Shown in pieces: positions 1-9,314 of a DNA stretch of 64,000 nucleotides; within the stretch, counting starts at the first letter, position 1, and the number at the start of each line of letters is the position of its first letter. Source of the stretch: Streptomyces sp. RerS4 (GTDB lineage: Bacteria > Actinomycetota > Actinomycetes > Streptomycetales > Streptomycetaceae); the NCBI RefSeq assembly GCF_023515955.1, contig NZ_CP097322.1, forward strand, positions 62,001-126,000, read 5' to 3'. A program made the position numbers and the translations under genes. Below the pieces are notes generated by a model. It was not told the DNA's origin. It ran no database searches and saw only the letters and a program-made list of their open reading frames with translations.

Positions 1-874
1 GCAAGGAGGGGTTGGGCGCGGTCGCGGTCGCGGAGTTCGTCGTGGCCGAACCGGAAGACCTCGTAGCCGCGGAACTTCAGGGCGCGGTCGCCGGCCATGG
101 TCGCTGCGTACTTCGTGCTGTCGGGTTCGGTTCCTGCGATGCGTGTGTAGTGCTGCATGCCGTCGACCTCCAGGACCACGCGCCGGTTTCCGGGGAGCAG
201 CATGAGGAAGTCCATGCGCAGGTTCTGCATGGCCTGCGGTCCGCGTTCGCGGATGGTCTTGGGGTCCCAGTGGAGCCAGATCTCCGGCAGGAGGGCGGGG
301 ACGTCGTTCAGGTGGTCCCGGTGGGCGTGGTGGTAGTGCCAGAACAGGTTCTTCTGCCCTGGGGAGTTTGGGGGCAGGGAAGCCTCCATGCGGCTGTAGA
401 GGGACCGGGCCGCCTGCTCGCGGTCGGTGATGTTCCGGGTCTCCTGCCACCAGGCCAGCAGGTCGCGCCAGAGCAGGCCCTCTTTGCCGACGGGGTGGTC
501 GTAGACCAGGACCTTGTCGTCGCGTTGGGCTACTTGCCGATCCTGTTCTGCCGGGATCGGGTCCAGCGGGACTGCCCGGCGGCCAAGCGTCGGCGCCCGG
601 CGTCCTGGAGCCGCCGCCGTTGCTTGCGCAGCTCCGCCTTCTGCGCCTTGTCGCTCTTCGGTTTCCGGGGTCGCTTCCAGATCGGCTCCCACCCGGACGG
701 CTCATCGAGAGCTGCGGCGCTCTGTTTCACGGCTGCCCTGGCGCGGGCGAGGGCGTCCTCGAGGCTGGCAAGGTACGAGGCCCGCTCCCCTCGCGGCAGG
801 GCGGGGGAGCGGACGTCGGATGATTCAGCGGGTCGCCGCCTCGTCGATCTTGCGACGTGCCCGTCGCCGGGCAC
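1..874 (-). pseudogene. PD-(D/E)XK-like nuclease homolog, frameshifted, runs off window edge
   Basis: Two reading frames of one protein. The upstream part (874 down to 530) is Lys/Arg-rich and ends RWTRSRQNRIGK-stop. A one-base shift near 555-565 continues as DPIPAEQDRQVAQRDDKV and stays open to base 1. The C-terminal half has a DFLMLLPGNRRVVLEVDG stretch followed by a QHY motif and GYEVFRFGHDEL, resembling the D...ExDG core of Vsr/DUF559-type restriction-endonuclease folds (family inference). The ATG at 874 overlaps the end of the preceding gene by 50 bp and is the only start I find. The C-terminus lies outside the window. It is last in the operon starting at 2771. Either a real frameshift or a one-base assembly error would explain the break. 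Confidence 0.6.
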
Positions 875-1649
875 GGTCGGGGTCTCGTTGCAGGGAGGGG
901 CGAACTTGGGGTCGAGCCGGGAGGTCGCTGGGGGCTTCGGGCCGGTTCGCCACCGTGGCGAGAAGAGTCCGAATTTTGTGGGCGAACTCGGGGCCCGGTA
1001 GGGGCATCTCGCTTTCGGGTTCGCGGAGGTAGCCGACGGCCACAGCGGTGGGCATGTAGGTCATCAGCTCGGTGACCACGGCCGAGCGGGGCCTGCTGAC
1101 GTGTCCGGCGAGGCGGCGCATGACGCGCAGAAGCGTGGTACTGGAGGCGCCGTCGCCGTGGCGGAGGACGAATGGGGCGCCGTCGCAGCGGAGTGTGGTG
1201 TGGACAGTGGGCACGTCTGCGTTGGTCGATTCGGTGTGCGTCTCACCGGTTTGGGTGCGCCACCAGCCGGCGGTGTGGGTCTCACCGAGCGCGAGGTGGT
1301 GCAGGTAGAGGCAGTAGGCGGCGGCTGGGTGGCCGGCTCCGGCTGCGTACTGCCACCAGAACCGGGCCCCGTCGTCGCTCTCGGTCAGTTGCAGCACGCA
1401 GGCCAGGATCAGTGCGCTGCGCGGTTCGGGGACCTGGTCGGTGACGAATGCGGCGACTGTTGTGGCCGGTGCGTGGCGGACCAGGGCCTCGCAGAGTGCG
1501 CGAAGTTCTTCGGCTGCGGTGATGTTCGGAGTTCCGATCGTCACCGGGTTGTTGCGAGGGCTCGTCTCGCGGATGGGGACGGCGTCGCGGGGCACGGTGC
1601 GTTTGGGGGCGAGCAGCGCCCTGGAGAGCAATTGTTCAATGGTCGTCAT
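825..1649 (-). CDS. conserved hypothetical with WWQYAAGAG-type domain
   Basis: 274 aa. The middle carries SDDGARFWWQYAAGAG followed by AAYCLYLHHLALGE. This block recurs in the IclR-like protein at 27690-29654, where it is the N-terminal module, so it is a mobile domain shared by two regulatory operons here. I do not recognise a catalytic site. The C-terminus is Arg-rich. Start ATG at 1649; the upstream sigma-like gene ends at 1636, so the two overlap by 14 bp and are probably translationally coupled. Likely a partner of that sigma-like protein, but no biochemical role can be assigned. Confidence 0.75.
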   Translation of the reverse strand: MTTIEQLLSRALLAPKRTVPRDAVPIRETSPRNNPVTIGTPNITAAEELRALCEALVRHAPATTVAAFVTDQVPEPRSALILACVLQLTESDDGARFWWQYAAGAGHPAAAYCLYLHHLALGETHTAGWWRTQTGETHTESTNADVPTVHTTLRCDGAPFVLRHGDGASSTTLLRVMRRLAGHVSRPRSAVVTELMTYMPTAVAVGYLREPESEMPLPGPEFAHKIRTLLATVANRPEAPSDLPARPQVRPSLQRDPDRARRRARRKIDEAATR

Positions 1650-2538
1650 GGGTGAGTCCTCCGGATCGGGGCGGCAGCTCGATGGTGTCGTCCAGGAAGC
1701 GGTTGGCGTGGCGCTCGTCGGATCGGACCGCGGCCAGGGGAATGCCGAGCAGGTCGGAGACCTGCTTGGGCTGCAAGCCGCACAGGTGCCGCAGCACCAT
1801 GACGTCGAGCTGGGCGTCGGGCAGCTTGCTGATCGCGGTGAAGAGCTCCAGGCTCTCGGCCAGTCGAGTTGGCTGTTCCTCCGGGCCGGCGTCGTGCAGC
1901 GCGACGGTGCTGAAGGCGGCTTCGGCCAGTACGGGGCGCTCGTCCCTGTAGTTGGCTTTGGCCTTGACTGTGGCGCGCAGGATGTTCCAGGCGTAGCGAC
2001 GGATGTCAGGGCTTGCGAGAGCCTCGTCGAAGCAGAGCCAAAGGATCGCGAAGGTGTCGTCCACTGCGGTCTTGTGGCTACCCTCGGCGAGGAAGACTCC
2101 TGCGTAGGCGAGGTATCCATCCATGACCATCTGGCACAGGGCCCCGTGTTCGAGGGGCGGCCTGTCGGAGCGGTCGGTGGCCACGGTGGTGGTGATGGTG
2201 CCTTCCGTTGACCGGTCGACCCATTCCCGACTCTTCCCCGCGTCCATGGCTGCCTGCTTCCACAGCCGGTACAGGGGCCAGCCGGGAATTTCCAGCTCGC
2301 CTGCGAGACGGTGGATGACCTCCCAGCGTGGGTAGTGGCCGATGCCGCGTAGCAGCTCGGACAGCTTCGACTTGGCCAGGACGTTCAGGCTGAGGTCGCT
2401 GAGGGTGCGGCCGCTGGCCAGGTAGCGCTCGCGGGTCGGCTCCAGCCACGCGCGGTGCGAGCTGCTGACCGTGTTCGCGATGGGGCCGAGCTTGCGGCCG
2501 GGTCGTGCCGGGCCCGCTGCGTTGTACGACGTTGTCAC
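1636..2538 (-). CDS. sigma-70 region 4-like / HTH regulatory protein
   Basis: 300 aa. The C-terminal third has a sigma region 4 pattern: a LP-x-QLDVMVLRHL helix, then a turn and PKQVSDLLGIPLAAVRSDE as the likely recognition helix. The N-terminus contains LAKSKLSELLRGIGHYPRWE, similar to a DNA-binding or helical regulatory segment. There is no convincing region 2, so this is not a complete sigma factor; it may act as a regulator using a sigma-4 fold. Start ATG at 2538 overlaps the upstream gene in an ATGA-type arrangement, and its end overlaps the next gene, giving a tight operon 2771 to 1. Confidence 0.65.
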   Translation of the reverse strand: MTTSYNAAGPARPGRKLGPIANTVSSSHRAWLEPTRERYLASGRTLSDLSLNVLAKSKLSELLRGIGHYPRWEVIHRLAGELEIPGWPLYRLWKQAAMDAGKSREWVDRSTEGTITTTVATDRSDRPPLEHGALCQMVMDGYLAYAGVFLAEGSHKTAVDDTFAILWLCFDEALASPDIRRYAWNILRATVKAKANYRDERPVLAEAAFSTVALHDAGPEEQPTRLAESLELFTAISKLPDAQLDVMVLRHLCGLQPKQVSDLLGIPLAAVRSDERHANRFLDDTIELPPRSGGLTHDDH

Positions 2539-2771
2539 GGAGCGTCGTCCTCCTTGTCGGGCACCGGCGCCACACGGTGTCCGGAACGAGCCTCGGTGCG
2601 TGAGCGGGAGCTACGCGCAACCTGGGCGATGGTCAACCCCAGGACCGGGGCCAAACCGGCGATGAGGTTCGCGTGCCCCATGGCGGCCATCGCCGTGCTC
2701 CAGCCGAACACCACCAACATGACCAGCGCCAGCGCCATTGCCGCCGCTACTTGTTTCTTGCTCATCACCAT
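2535..2771 (-). CDS. small single-pass membrane protein
   Basis: 78 aa. An N-terminal hydrophobic stretch (AAAMALALVMLVVFGWSTAM) and a second moderately hydrophobic segment (LIAGLAPVLGLTIAQVA) are followed by a charged tail. It overlaps the sigma-like gene start by 4 bp. It could tether or signal to the sigma-like partner, by analogy with membrane-sigma pairs, but that is inference. First gene of the operon. Confidence 0.55.
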   Translation of the reverse strand: MVMSKKQVAAAMALALVMLVVFGWSTAMAAMGHANLIAGLAPVLGLTIAQVARSSRSRTEARSGHRVAPVPDKEDDAP

Positions 2772-3363
2772 TCCTCGGTGTCGAGTCCGCGATCATCCGA
2801 AAGACCCCTCAAGGGGGCCTCCAACGAGCGGGTGCCGAACCGCTGTTGAAGGAGCATCAGGATGGACCGACACAGACGCATCAAGTGACGTGATCAAGGA
2901 TTCACGGAACATTAGGAGTCGGGGACGAGCGCCAGGGGGCCGGAGATGACCGTTCCGTTGCACGTAGAGGCCACCGAGAGCAGCGATCGCATGAAGTTCC
3001 CGGTTTTTCCTTGCAATCGCACCCCGGCACCCCGTCATATGGAGATAGGACACCTTGGTGTCGGCCTTCCATCCGGAAGAGGCGTGTTCCCCGTGCCGAA
3101 GATGGGGATCACGCCACGCGCCCTCGCCCGGCCTGAGGTAGAGGCCGGGCGAGGACGGCGGACGCCCCGCGGCTGCGACGACCGTAGCGCAGGGCGCTGA
3201 CAACGAGCGCTCCCGTGACAGATCTCGCGACGAGCAGATCCAATCGCCCCGCATGCGGCGCGGCGGCACCTGCCCGGCCAGAGGGAAGTACATCGCCTCG
3301 GTTCGGTCCGGCACTGCTTCAACCACCGTCCAGGCGCCGGCTTTCGATGCACCGTGATGGTCG
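2772..3363. other. intergenic region, no supported gene
   Basis: A 177-codon minus-strand open frame exists here (2793-3326) but shows no domain, no good Shine-Dalgarno and a low-complexity composition, so I do not call it. The promoter of the operon starting at 2771 is expected on the left side of this stretch. The only clear structure is the hairpin at 3122-3154. Confidence 0.5.
3122..3154. terminator. terminator-like hairpin
   Basis: Perfect 13-bp stem (CCTCGCCCGGCCT at 3122-3134 pairing with 3142-3154) with a 7-nt loop. It lies about 210 bp downstream of the minus-strand gene ending at 3364. No U-tract follows, which is common for actinomycete terminators. Confidence 0.5.
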
Positions 3364-4080
3364 CTAGCTTGTCTGGGCCCCGGGCATCACGTGGAGCAGC
3401 TCAAGTCGGCGCTGCGCCGCCTCTGTGGCTCCTGGTCTCTGTCCGGGTACACGGCGGCGTAGGGCGACGAGGTGTGGGCCGAGTTCTCTGGCCTGCCGTG
3501 AGTCTCGGATCTGCTGCCACTGGTGGTGGGCGCGGTCCACGGCGGCCTGGACCGGTTCGGCGTCGGGGGCTTGATGGCGGGTGAGGCGGGCGTCGGCTGC
3601 CGCCATCCACAACTGACAGCTGTCCGCCGGATCACCGGCGAGGTGGGCGATGTCTGCCCGCACCTCCAGCCAGTGGACAGCCTCTGCGGACCGAGGACCG
3701 TAGGTGTGCAAGGCCCAACCCTCCCACTGTGCGGCGAGCGACGCGGCTTGCCCATGGTGTCCGGCGCGTGCGGCGGCCAGGATCACGGGAAGAGGGTCCG
3801 CGTCCACCTCTACCGGGGCCGGTGTGGCGGGCCGCGGCGCCGGCGCCAGCATGGCATTCGGGGCGAGGAGGAACGATCCGTCGTGGCCGGCAGCGGCGGC
3901 GGCGGCCTTCACATGGAGTTCCGACAGCGGCGGAGTCAAGCCGCTGCGCCAGATGGCGGCCACGGCCTTCAGGTAGGCGGGTTCCGCGACGCGATGGCGG
4001 GGTGGCGGGGGCGTGATACGGCCATGGAGCGATGTCCCGTGGCCGAGGGAGAGGCCTTCCCTGCGGGTCTTCTCCCAAGT
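3364..4080 (-). pseudogene. 5'-truncated conserved gene abutting CRISPR array 1
   Basis: About 230 codons of protein-like sequence (WALHTYGPRSAEAVHWLEVR, then DIAHLAGDPADSCQLWMAAA and so on), alpha-helical and TPR-like, ending at 3364. Upstream the frame runs directly into the leader-distal end of CRISPR array 1 at 4102 and there is no plausible start with a ribosome site; the codon before VAEPAYLK is GTC. I infer that the 5' part was lost when the array end was joined here. An internal start at the MLAPAPRP segment is the alternative. Function unknown. Confidence 0.55.
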
Positions 4081-4101
4081 GTCGGCGGTGGCGAGCCGGA
4101 T

Positions 4102-6470
4102 CGGGTCACCTCCGCTCGCGCGGAGAGCACACGATCCCGCGCGCGTCGGTCGGCGCCGGGGACGGGGCACCTCCGCTCGCGCGGAGAGCACAGCCCGAGG
4201 AGTCCTGATGCCCGAGGTGAAGGCGGGTCACCTCCGCTCGCGCGGAGAGCACGTCCACACCTGCCCGTGGTGCATGAGCCGGATCGGGTCACCTCCGCTC
4301 GCGCGGAGAGCACGGTCAGGCGTCGCCACGGTGGTACTACGACGGCGGGTCACCTCCGCTCGCGCGGAGAGCACCAGTCCTCGGCGAGGGCGATGTAGCG
4401 GGGAGCCGGGTCACCTCCGCTCGCGCGGAGAGCACATCAGGTCCGCAGCGTCCAGCCTGGCAGGGGGCGGGTCACCTCCGCTCGCGCGGAGAGCACGCCG
4501 CCGGGGTCCAGTACACGGTGGGCTGGAGCGGGTCACCTCCGCTCGCGCGGAGAGCACGTAGACCTCCTCCGGCGGAACGCCCCGCAGGGCGGGTCACCTC
4601 CGCTCGCGCAGAGAGCACTGCACGTCCAGGCGCAGGCTCTCCCACGCGGGCGGGTCACCTCCGCTCGCGCGGAGAGCACCACGCTGACGCGGCCCACGAC
4701 AAGCCGGGGCACGGGTCACCTCCGCTCGCGCGGAGAGCACTTCCGCGTGCACTTCGCGGGGCACCGGTACGCCGGGGCACCTCCGCTCGCGCGGAGAGCA
4801 CGCCGCCGGGGTCCAGTACACGGTGGGCTGGAGCGGGTCACCTCCGCTCGCGCGGAGAGCACATGACCAGCGGGGATACCGGCTCGGGCGCCGGCGGGTC
4901 ACCTCCGCTCGCGCGGAGAGCACGCGCGGTGGCGCATCTGTGGTACCACACTTGACGGGTCACCTCCGCTCGCGCGGAGAGCACACCTCCCACGTCGCGT
5001 GGAGGCCGATGGCCTGCGGGTCACCTCCGCTCGCGCGGAGAGCACGTGGTCTTGGGGGCCGTGTTCTTCTGCAACTGCGGGTCACCTCCGCTCGCGCGGA
5101 GAGCACGGCAAGGAGGTGAGCACCTCCTTCGCGCAGATCGGGTCACCTCCGCTCGCGCGGAGAGCACCACCAGGAGGCGACGAGGCTGGCCGTGTGGGAC
5201 GGGTCACCTCCGCTCGCGCGGAGAGCACGGGGCACGGGCGGCCGGCGCCCTCCGGTACGACGGGTCACCTCCGCTCGCGCGGAGAGCACTCAGCCCACCA
5301 GCTCCGTCGTCGAGAAAAGCGCGGGTCACCTCCGCTCGCGCGGAGAGCACCCCCAACGCAGTCCCCACGACTCAATCAGGAGCGGGTCACCTCCGCTCGC
5401 GCGGAGAGCACCGAGCCATCCGCTCATGGGGCATCCCCGACGCCGGGTCACCTCCGCTCGCGCGGAGAGCACCCCCCGGCCCCGTCTGTACGTGGTCCCT
5501 GCCCCGGGTCACCTCCGCTCGCGCGGAGAGCACCCCGGTAGCCGTGGCTACGGACTCAAGCACACCGGGTCACCTCCGCTCGAGCGGAGAGCACGGTCGG
5601 CCGTCCACACGCGGGATCCGATCGTGCGGGTCACCTCCGCTCGCGCGGAGAGCACTTTCACGATGGAGTCGAATGCCGATTCACCGGCGGGTCACCTCCG
5701 CTCGCGCGGAGAGCACGAAGCCGCGGGGCCGGCCCCGGAGCCTGAGGACGGGTCACCTCCGCTCGCGCGGAGAGCACGGCCGGCGGCTTCCCTGGAATCG
5801 GGGAGCTGGCGGGTCACCTCCGCTCGCGCGGAGAGCACGCCCAGTGCGTCGGTGACGTCTTGCGGCATGGCGGGTCACCTCCGCTCGCGCGGAGAGCACG
5901 TGCGCGCTCAGGCCGTCCCCCAAAGGGCGGCCGGGTCACCTCCGCTCGCGCGGAGAGCACCGGGCATGATGTGGGACATCGGTCCTCTTCTCCGGGTCAC
6001 CTCCGCTCGCGCGGAGAGCACTCCAGCAATCGGGGTGCTCATCGCGAGGTCTCCGGGTCACCTCCGCTCGCGCGGAGAGCACCGCTCCGCCGCCGCCTGC
6101 CGGCGGATCTGCCGCCGCCTGCCGGCGGATCTCACGCGGGTCACCTCCGCTCGCGCGGAGAGCACATCGTGCGGTGGGCGCTCGCCCCCTCCCCCACCGG
6201 GTCACCTCCGCTCGCGCGGAGAGCACGGGACCAGGACTTCCTTCTTGACCGTGCGCCACGGGTCACCTCCGCTCGCGCGGAGAGCACCCGACGTCGGTGC
6301 CCTTCCTCGGGAGGAGAATCGGGTCACCTCCGCTCGCGCGGAGAGCACGGCCATGACCATCATCGAGTCCATGGCGCGGACGGGTCACCTCCGCTCGCGC
6401 GGAGAGCACACGAGGCCCGGAGCGTCCGGAACGTCAATCCGCGGGTCACCTCCGCTCGCGCGGAGAGCAC
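4102..6470 (-). CRISPR. type I-E CRISPR array 1 (39 repeats, 38 spacers)
   Basis: 39 near-identical 29-nt repeats at a 61-bp period with 32-nt spacers. On the minus strand the repeat starts GTGCTCTCCGC, has the hairpin CTCCGC-GCGA-GCGGAG and ends GGTGACCCG. Variants on the plus strand: repeats starting 4163 and 4773 read GGGGCACC instead of GGGTCACC; 4590 has a G-to-A change in the stem; 5566 has CGAGCGGAG. Most variants lie in the left half, the old, leader-distal end. Spacers 4497-4528 and 4802-4833 are identical. The spacer at 6083-6136 is 54 nt because of an internal 22-bp tandem duplication. The leader is at the right, overlapping the end of cas2. Confidence 0.98.
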
Positions 6471-6515
6471 CCTTTCTGACCTGCCCAGCTATGAGCGGTT
6501 TGCCATCTCGTTATC
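6471..6515 (-). promoter_or_regulatory. leader of CRISPR array 1, overlapping cas2 3' end
   Basis: Only 18 nt separate the cas2 stop codon from the first repeat. Read on the minus strand, the 42 nt before the repeat align without gaps to the 42 nt before array 2: both have ATGGCAAA, then a TAG, then CAGGTC, then AAGG immediately before the repeat (about 27 of 42 identical). In this copy the ATGGCAAA and TAG belong to the last codons of cas2, so the functional leader overlaps coding sequence. Confidence 0.7.
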
Positions 6516-6791
6516 GTCGTGCTGGAAGGTGATCAGTGTGAGGCCGTCGAAGTCTGTGGGCCTCCGGCGTTGGCTTCCGGTGGTCCGGAGATTGAAGCCC
6601 TGTTCGTTGTCGCTTGGATAGGCCAGGACTGCCGAACCCTCCTGACTGGCGGCGGCAACTGATTCCCAAAGCTGTTCCCGGACACGTGCTGAGACGGTGC
6701 CGACGTACAGCTCCGGGGTCACTTCCAAAAGCCAGCGGCTGAGTGCCCCTCGTAGATGAGGGGGTACCGCCGAGGCCGCGATGACGATCAT
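6489..6791 (-). CDS. cas2: CRISPR-associated endoribonuclease/adaptation protein Cas2 (type I-E)
   Basis: 100 aa, the usual length for Cas2e. It begins MIVIAASAVPPHLRGALSRW and continues WLLEVTPELYVG, the typical Cas2e ferredoxin-like start. With Cas1 it forms the spacer-integration complex; Cas2e is a structural bridge. I chose the ATG at 6791 because it gives an ATGA overlap with the cas1 stop (6788); an in-frame ATG at 6800 is possible. The 3' end doubles as the array 1 leader. Last gene of the cas operon. Confidence 0.92.
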   Translation of the reverse strand: MIVIAASAVPPHLRGALSRWLLEVTPELYVGTVSARVREQLWESVAAASQEGSAVLAYPSDNEQGFNLRTTGSQRRRPTDFDGLTLITFQHDDNEMANRS

Positions 6792-7810
6792 TGAGGCCAT
6801 GTGAACCCACCTGTTGGGGCCTCGGGCGAGGAGGCGTGATTTGTGCCGCCGCGGATGGGGCCGGTGACGGGGTCCCATAGGTCTACGAGTTCTTCCTCGA
6901 CGTCTGGTACGGCGTGCTGGGTGTCAGGGTCGAGTAGGTCTTGGAGGTCGGCGACGATGCGTGGGAGCAGATTGAAGAGACGGAGGCCGTCACGGAAGGA
7001 TCGGCGGGCTGTTGCCTCCGGGTTGGGGGAGGCGTGCAGGGAGAAGGCCAGCGGGATGGTGAGCTGGGCCTTGTAGAGGTCGGCGACGTCGTAGACGAAT
7101 GCCTGCTGGTTGCCGGAGTGGATGAAGCCCAGAGCAGGTGAGCAGCCTAAGGCGAGGATCGCGGCGTGAACGATGCCGTAGAGGCAGGTGTTGGCAGCGG
7201 AGAGGGCGAGGTTGACCGGGTCTTGGCTGTCCCAGGCGTCTGGGTCGTAGGTCCGGCGGAATCGGCCGATTCGGTGCTGTTGGGCCAGGAGCCGGTAGTG
7301 GGCCTTGACTCGCTGCCCTTCCATGCCGCGCAGTTGGGCAAGTGAGGTCGCTTGCTTGGGAAGGCTGTCCCTTCCGAATCGCTTCTCGTACATGGCGGTG
7401 GCCACGGCCAGGCGCCGGTCATCGTCGCACCACGCTCGGGTCTGGCGTTCGAGCCAGGCTGTGCTGAGGGAGTCGGGAAGGGCGGCCGCGTAGCAGCGCA
7501 CTCCTCCGGAGCCGGTGATGAGCACAGTGGTGCCGTGGCGGGCGAGTGTGGTTAGAGCGCGGGCCGTGATGGAGGTTCCGGGGCCGAGGAGGACACAGCT
7601 GAGGGCGGCGGTAGGCAGGTAGACCGATTCGGTGCCGCGGCCGCTGGTCACTTCGGCGCGCACGCCGGTGTCGTCCTGGTGGATTCGGACGACGTCGAGG
7701 TAGAGGAATGAGAGTGAGTCAGCGATGCGCGGCAGCATCGCGACGGTGGGTTTGGCCAGGCGGCGGCGGGCGTCACCAGGTCGGCGTGGCGGTGTGGGCT
7801 GTGTCGTCAT
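6788..7810 (-). CDS. cas1: CRISPR-associated integrase Cas1 (type I-E)
   Basis: 340 aa. Integrates new spacers at the leader end with Cas2. The metal-binding residues of the family are visible: Glu164 in RGMEGQRVKAHYR, His231 in GFIHSGN and Asp244 in DVADLYK. The N-terminal beta domain is present, so the protein looks full-length and active. ATGA overlaps at both ends (with cas6e at 7810 and cas2 at 6791) show tight operon coupling. Confidence 0.96.
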   Translation of the reverse strand: MTTQPTPPRRPGDARRRLAKPTVAMLPRIADSLSFLYLDVVRIHQDDTGVRAEVTSGRGTESVYLPTAALSCVLLGPGTSITARALTTLARHGTTVLITGSGGVRCYAAALPDSLSTAWLERQTRAWCDDDRRLAVATAMYEKRFGRDSLPKQATSLAQLRGMEGQRVKAHYRLLAQQHRIGRFRRTYDPDAWDSQDPVNLALSAANTCLYGIVHAAILALGCSPALGFIHSGNQQAFVYDVADLYKAQLTIPLAFSLHASPNPEATARRSFRDGLRLFNLLPRIVADLQDLLDPDTQHAVPDVEEELVDLWDPVTGPIRGGTNHASSPEAPTGGFTWPQ

Positions 7811-8463
7811 GGGGTAGCCGCCCGGGTGGGAGCGACGGTGAGGAGTCCGCAGCCGTAGGCCTTGCCGCGGCCGATGCCGTCGGTGAGCTTCATGCGGAGT
7901 TGGTGGGCGTCGATGATTGTCGCGCTGCCGTCGAAGCGCGTGCGGGCGTGGCGTATGCGCTGCGTGCTGGCGCCTGTGCGGGTTCCGCGGGCGGCGTCCA
8001 CGGGCTGGGAGTGCAGGCTGAGGACCTTCAGGCCGGCGATGTCGGCTTGCCGCACCCACCATTCGTCGGCTGCGGTTCCGGAGAGGGCGACGACGGCTGG
8101 CAGGTTGTAGGCGGCGCGGGTGGAAGCGCCGGGTTTGCGTACTGGGCTTGCCACGCAGCGGAAGCGGACGGTCAGGCCCGGCCGCAGCGCGTCCAGCATG
8201 ACGTCGAGGGGCCGGGTGGCGGCGGTCCCGTAGGTGCCGGCGAGCTTGTCCAGGTCGGGTCGGTGGGTGCTCTGCATGAGCAGGTGCGGACCGGCGGGGG
8301 TGTCGTCGATGCGGTGCAGCACACCGAAGCGGGCCCGCGGGTCGGGGCCGGCGTCGTCGGGGAACAGGGACATGAGCCGGCGGTGGAGGTCAACGGCAGT
8401 GCGGTCACGCCGGGCCTCGCGGGACCGGGGGTCAGGGACGATACGCGTGAGGTAGACAGTCAT
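7807..8463 (-). CDS. cas6e: pre-crRNA endoribonuclease Cas6e (CasE/Cse3)
   Basis: 218 aa. Cleaves the repeat hairpin and stays bound to the crRNA 3' end in Cascade. The C-terminal glycine-rich loop of RAMP proteins is visible (DGIGRGKAYGCGLLTV), and His27 in DLHRRLMSLFP lies where CasE has its catalytic His. ATGA overlaps with cas5e upstream and cas1 downstream. The GNRA-capped repeat hairpin (GCGA loop) fits this enzyme class. Confidence 0.94.
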   Translation of the reverse strand: MTVYLTRIVPDPRSREARRDRTAVDLHRRLMSLFPDDAGPDPRARFGVLHRIDDTPAGPHLLMQSTHRPDLDKLAGTYGTAATRPLDVMLDALRPGLTVRFRCVASPVRKPGASTRAAYNLPAVVALSGTAADEWWVRQADIAGLKVLSLHSQPVDAARGTRTGASTQRIRHARTRFDGSATIIDAHQLRMKLTDGIGRGKAYGCGLLTVAPTRAATP

Positions 8464-9314
8464 CGCGGGCTGCTTTCCGGCTGGGCCAGGTGCTCGGCGG
8501 TGTACGAGCCGAGGGTGTTCAGGTGGGCGGTGCCCAAGCCGGTGTACTGGTCGGCGGGCAGGCGGAGGATGCGCTGGTAGGCCGGGCGGGCCCGGTAGCT
8601 GCGCCGCTGGGGGTGGAAGCTGGCGGGATGGTCGTTGATCTGCCCGGCCGGCATGTCCCCGTCTTCGGCGTTTGCTGTGCGTAGTGCTCCGGGGACGGGC
8701 AGCCGGTCCAGGGGGCGGTCGGAGGTGAACGTGACGTCGGGATGGTGGCCGGCGCGCGGCGGTCGTGCGGCGATCGGCAAGTGGAGTAGATGGTGCAGTA
8801 CGTCGTCGCTGGAGCCGAGCAGGAGCGGGCCCTCGGGCGGGCAGGAGCGCCGTCCCAGGAAGAGTGGCCACCTCGGGTGGATCAGCGCGGCGGCCGTCTC
8901 GCGCAGGAGGCCCTCTGGGGTGTCGCTGGTGGTGGTGAGGGCGATGGTGAACGCGGCGTCGGAGAGGTAAGTGCGGTGGGTCTTGAGCGTGGTGGTGTCG
9001 CCGCCGCGTTTCTTGCCCTCGGCGGTCGTGACGGTGGCGCGGGCGGGCAGGCCGCCGCCGACGGTGTGCAGATCACGCAGGGGCACACCGGGACGGTCGA
9101 TCCGCACGGTCAGGGTCAGGGTGGCTAGGTCGTCGATGTGCTGTTCCCGGGTTCGGCCCATGGCTGCGGCAAGGAGACCGATGACGCCGGAGCGGGTCGG
9201 GAAATGGGCGGTGTCGCGCTCGTTGAAGTGGGAGAGGCGGCCCCACGATTGCAGCGGACCGGCCAGCCGCAGCAGGATCCCCTCCTCGGGAGCGGGCCGT
9301 GCGGTGGTGGTCAC
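8460..9314 (-). CDS. cas5e: Cascade subunit Cas5e (CasD)
   Basis: 284 aa, a little longer than E. coli CasD. Binds the crRNA 5' handle in Cascade. The N-terminus has the RAMP signature LLRLAGPLQSWGRLSHFNER followed by PTRSGVIGLLAAAMGR, characteristic of Cas5e. Start ATG at 9314, overlapping the cas7e stop at 9311 (ATGA). Confidence 0.95.
   Translation of the reverse strand: MTTTARPAPEEGILLRLAGPLQSWGRLSHFNERDTAHFPTRSGVIGLLAAAMGRTREQHIDDLATLTLTVRIDRPGVPLRDLHTVGGGLPARATVTTAEGKKRGGDTTTLKTHRTYLSDAAFTIALTTTSDTPEGLLRETAAALIHPRWPLFLGRRSCPPEGPLLLGSSDDVLHHLLHLPIAARPPRAGHHPDVTFTSDRPLDRLPVPGALRTANAEDGDMPAGQINDHPASFHPQRRSYRARPAYQRILRLPADQYTGLGTAHLNTLGSYTAEHLAQPESSPR

Noticed and set aside
12..1001. 329-codon plus-strand frame at the window start
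   Set aside because: Antisense to the nuclease-like gene and its operon; no domain and no credible start.
2793..3326. 177-codon minus-strand frame
   Set aside because: No ribosome site, no domain, low-complexity composition.
4013..6621. Long plus- and minus-strand reading frames through CRISPR array 1
   Set aside because: They are translations of the 61-bp repeat-spacer units (periodic TSARAEST, SPPLARRA, HLRSRGEH), not genes.
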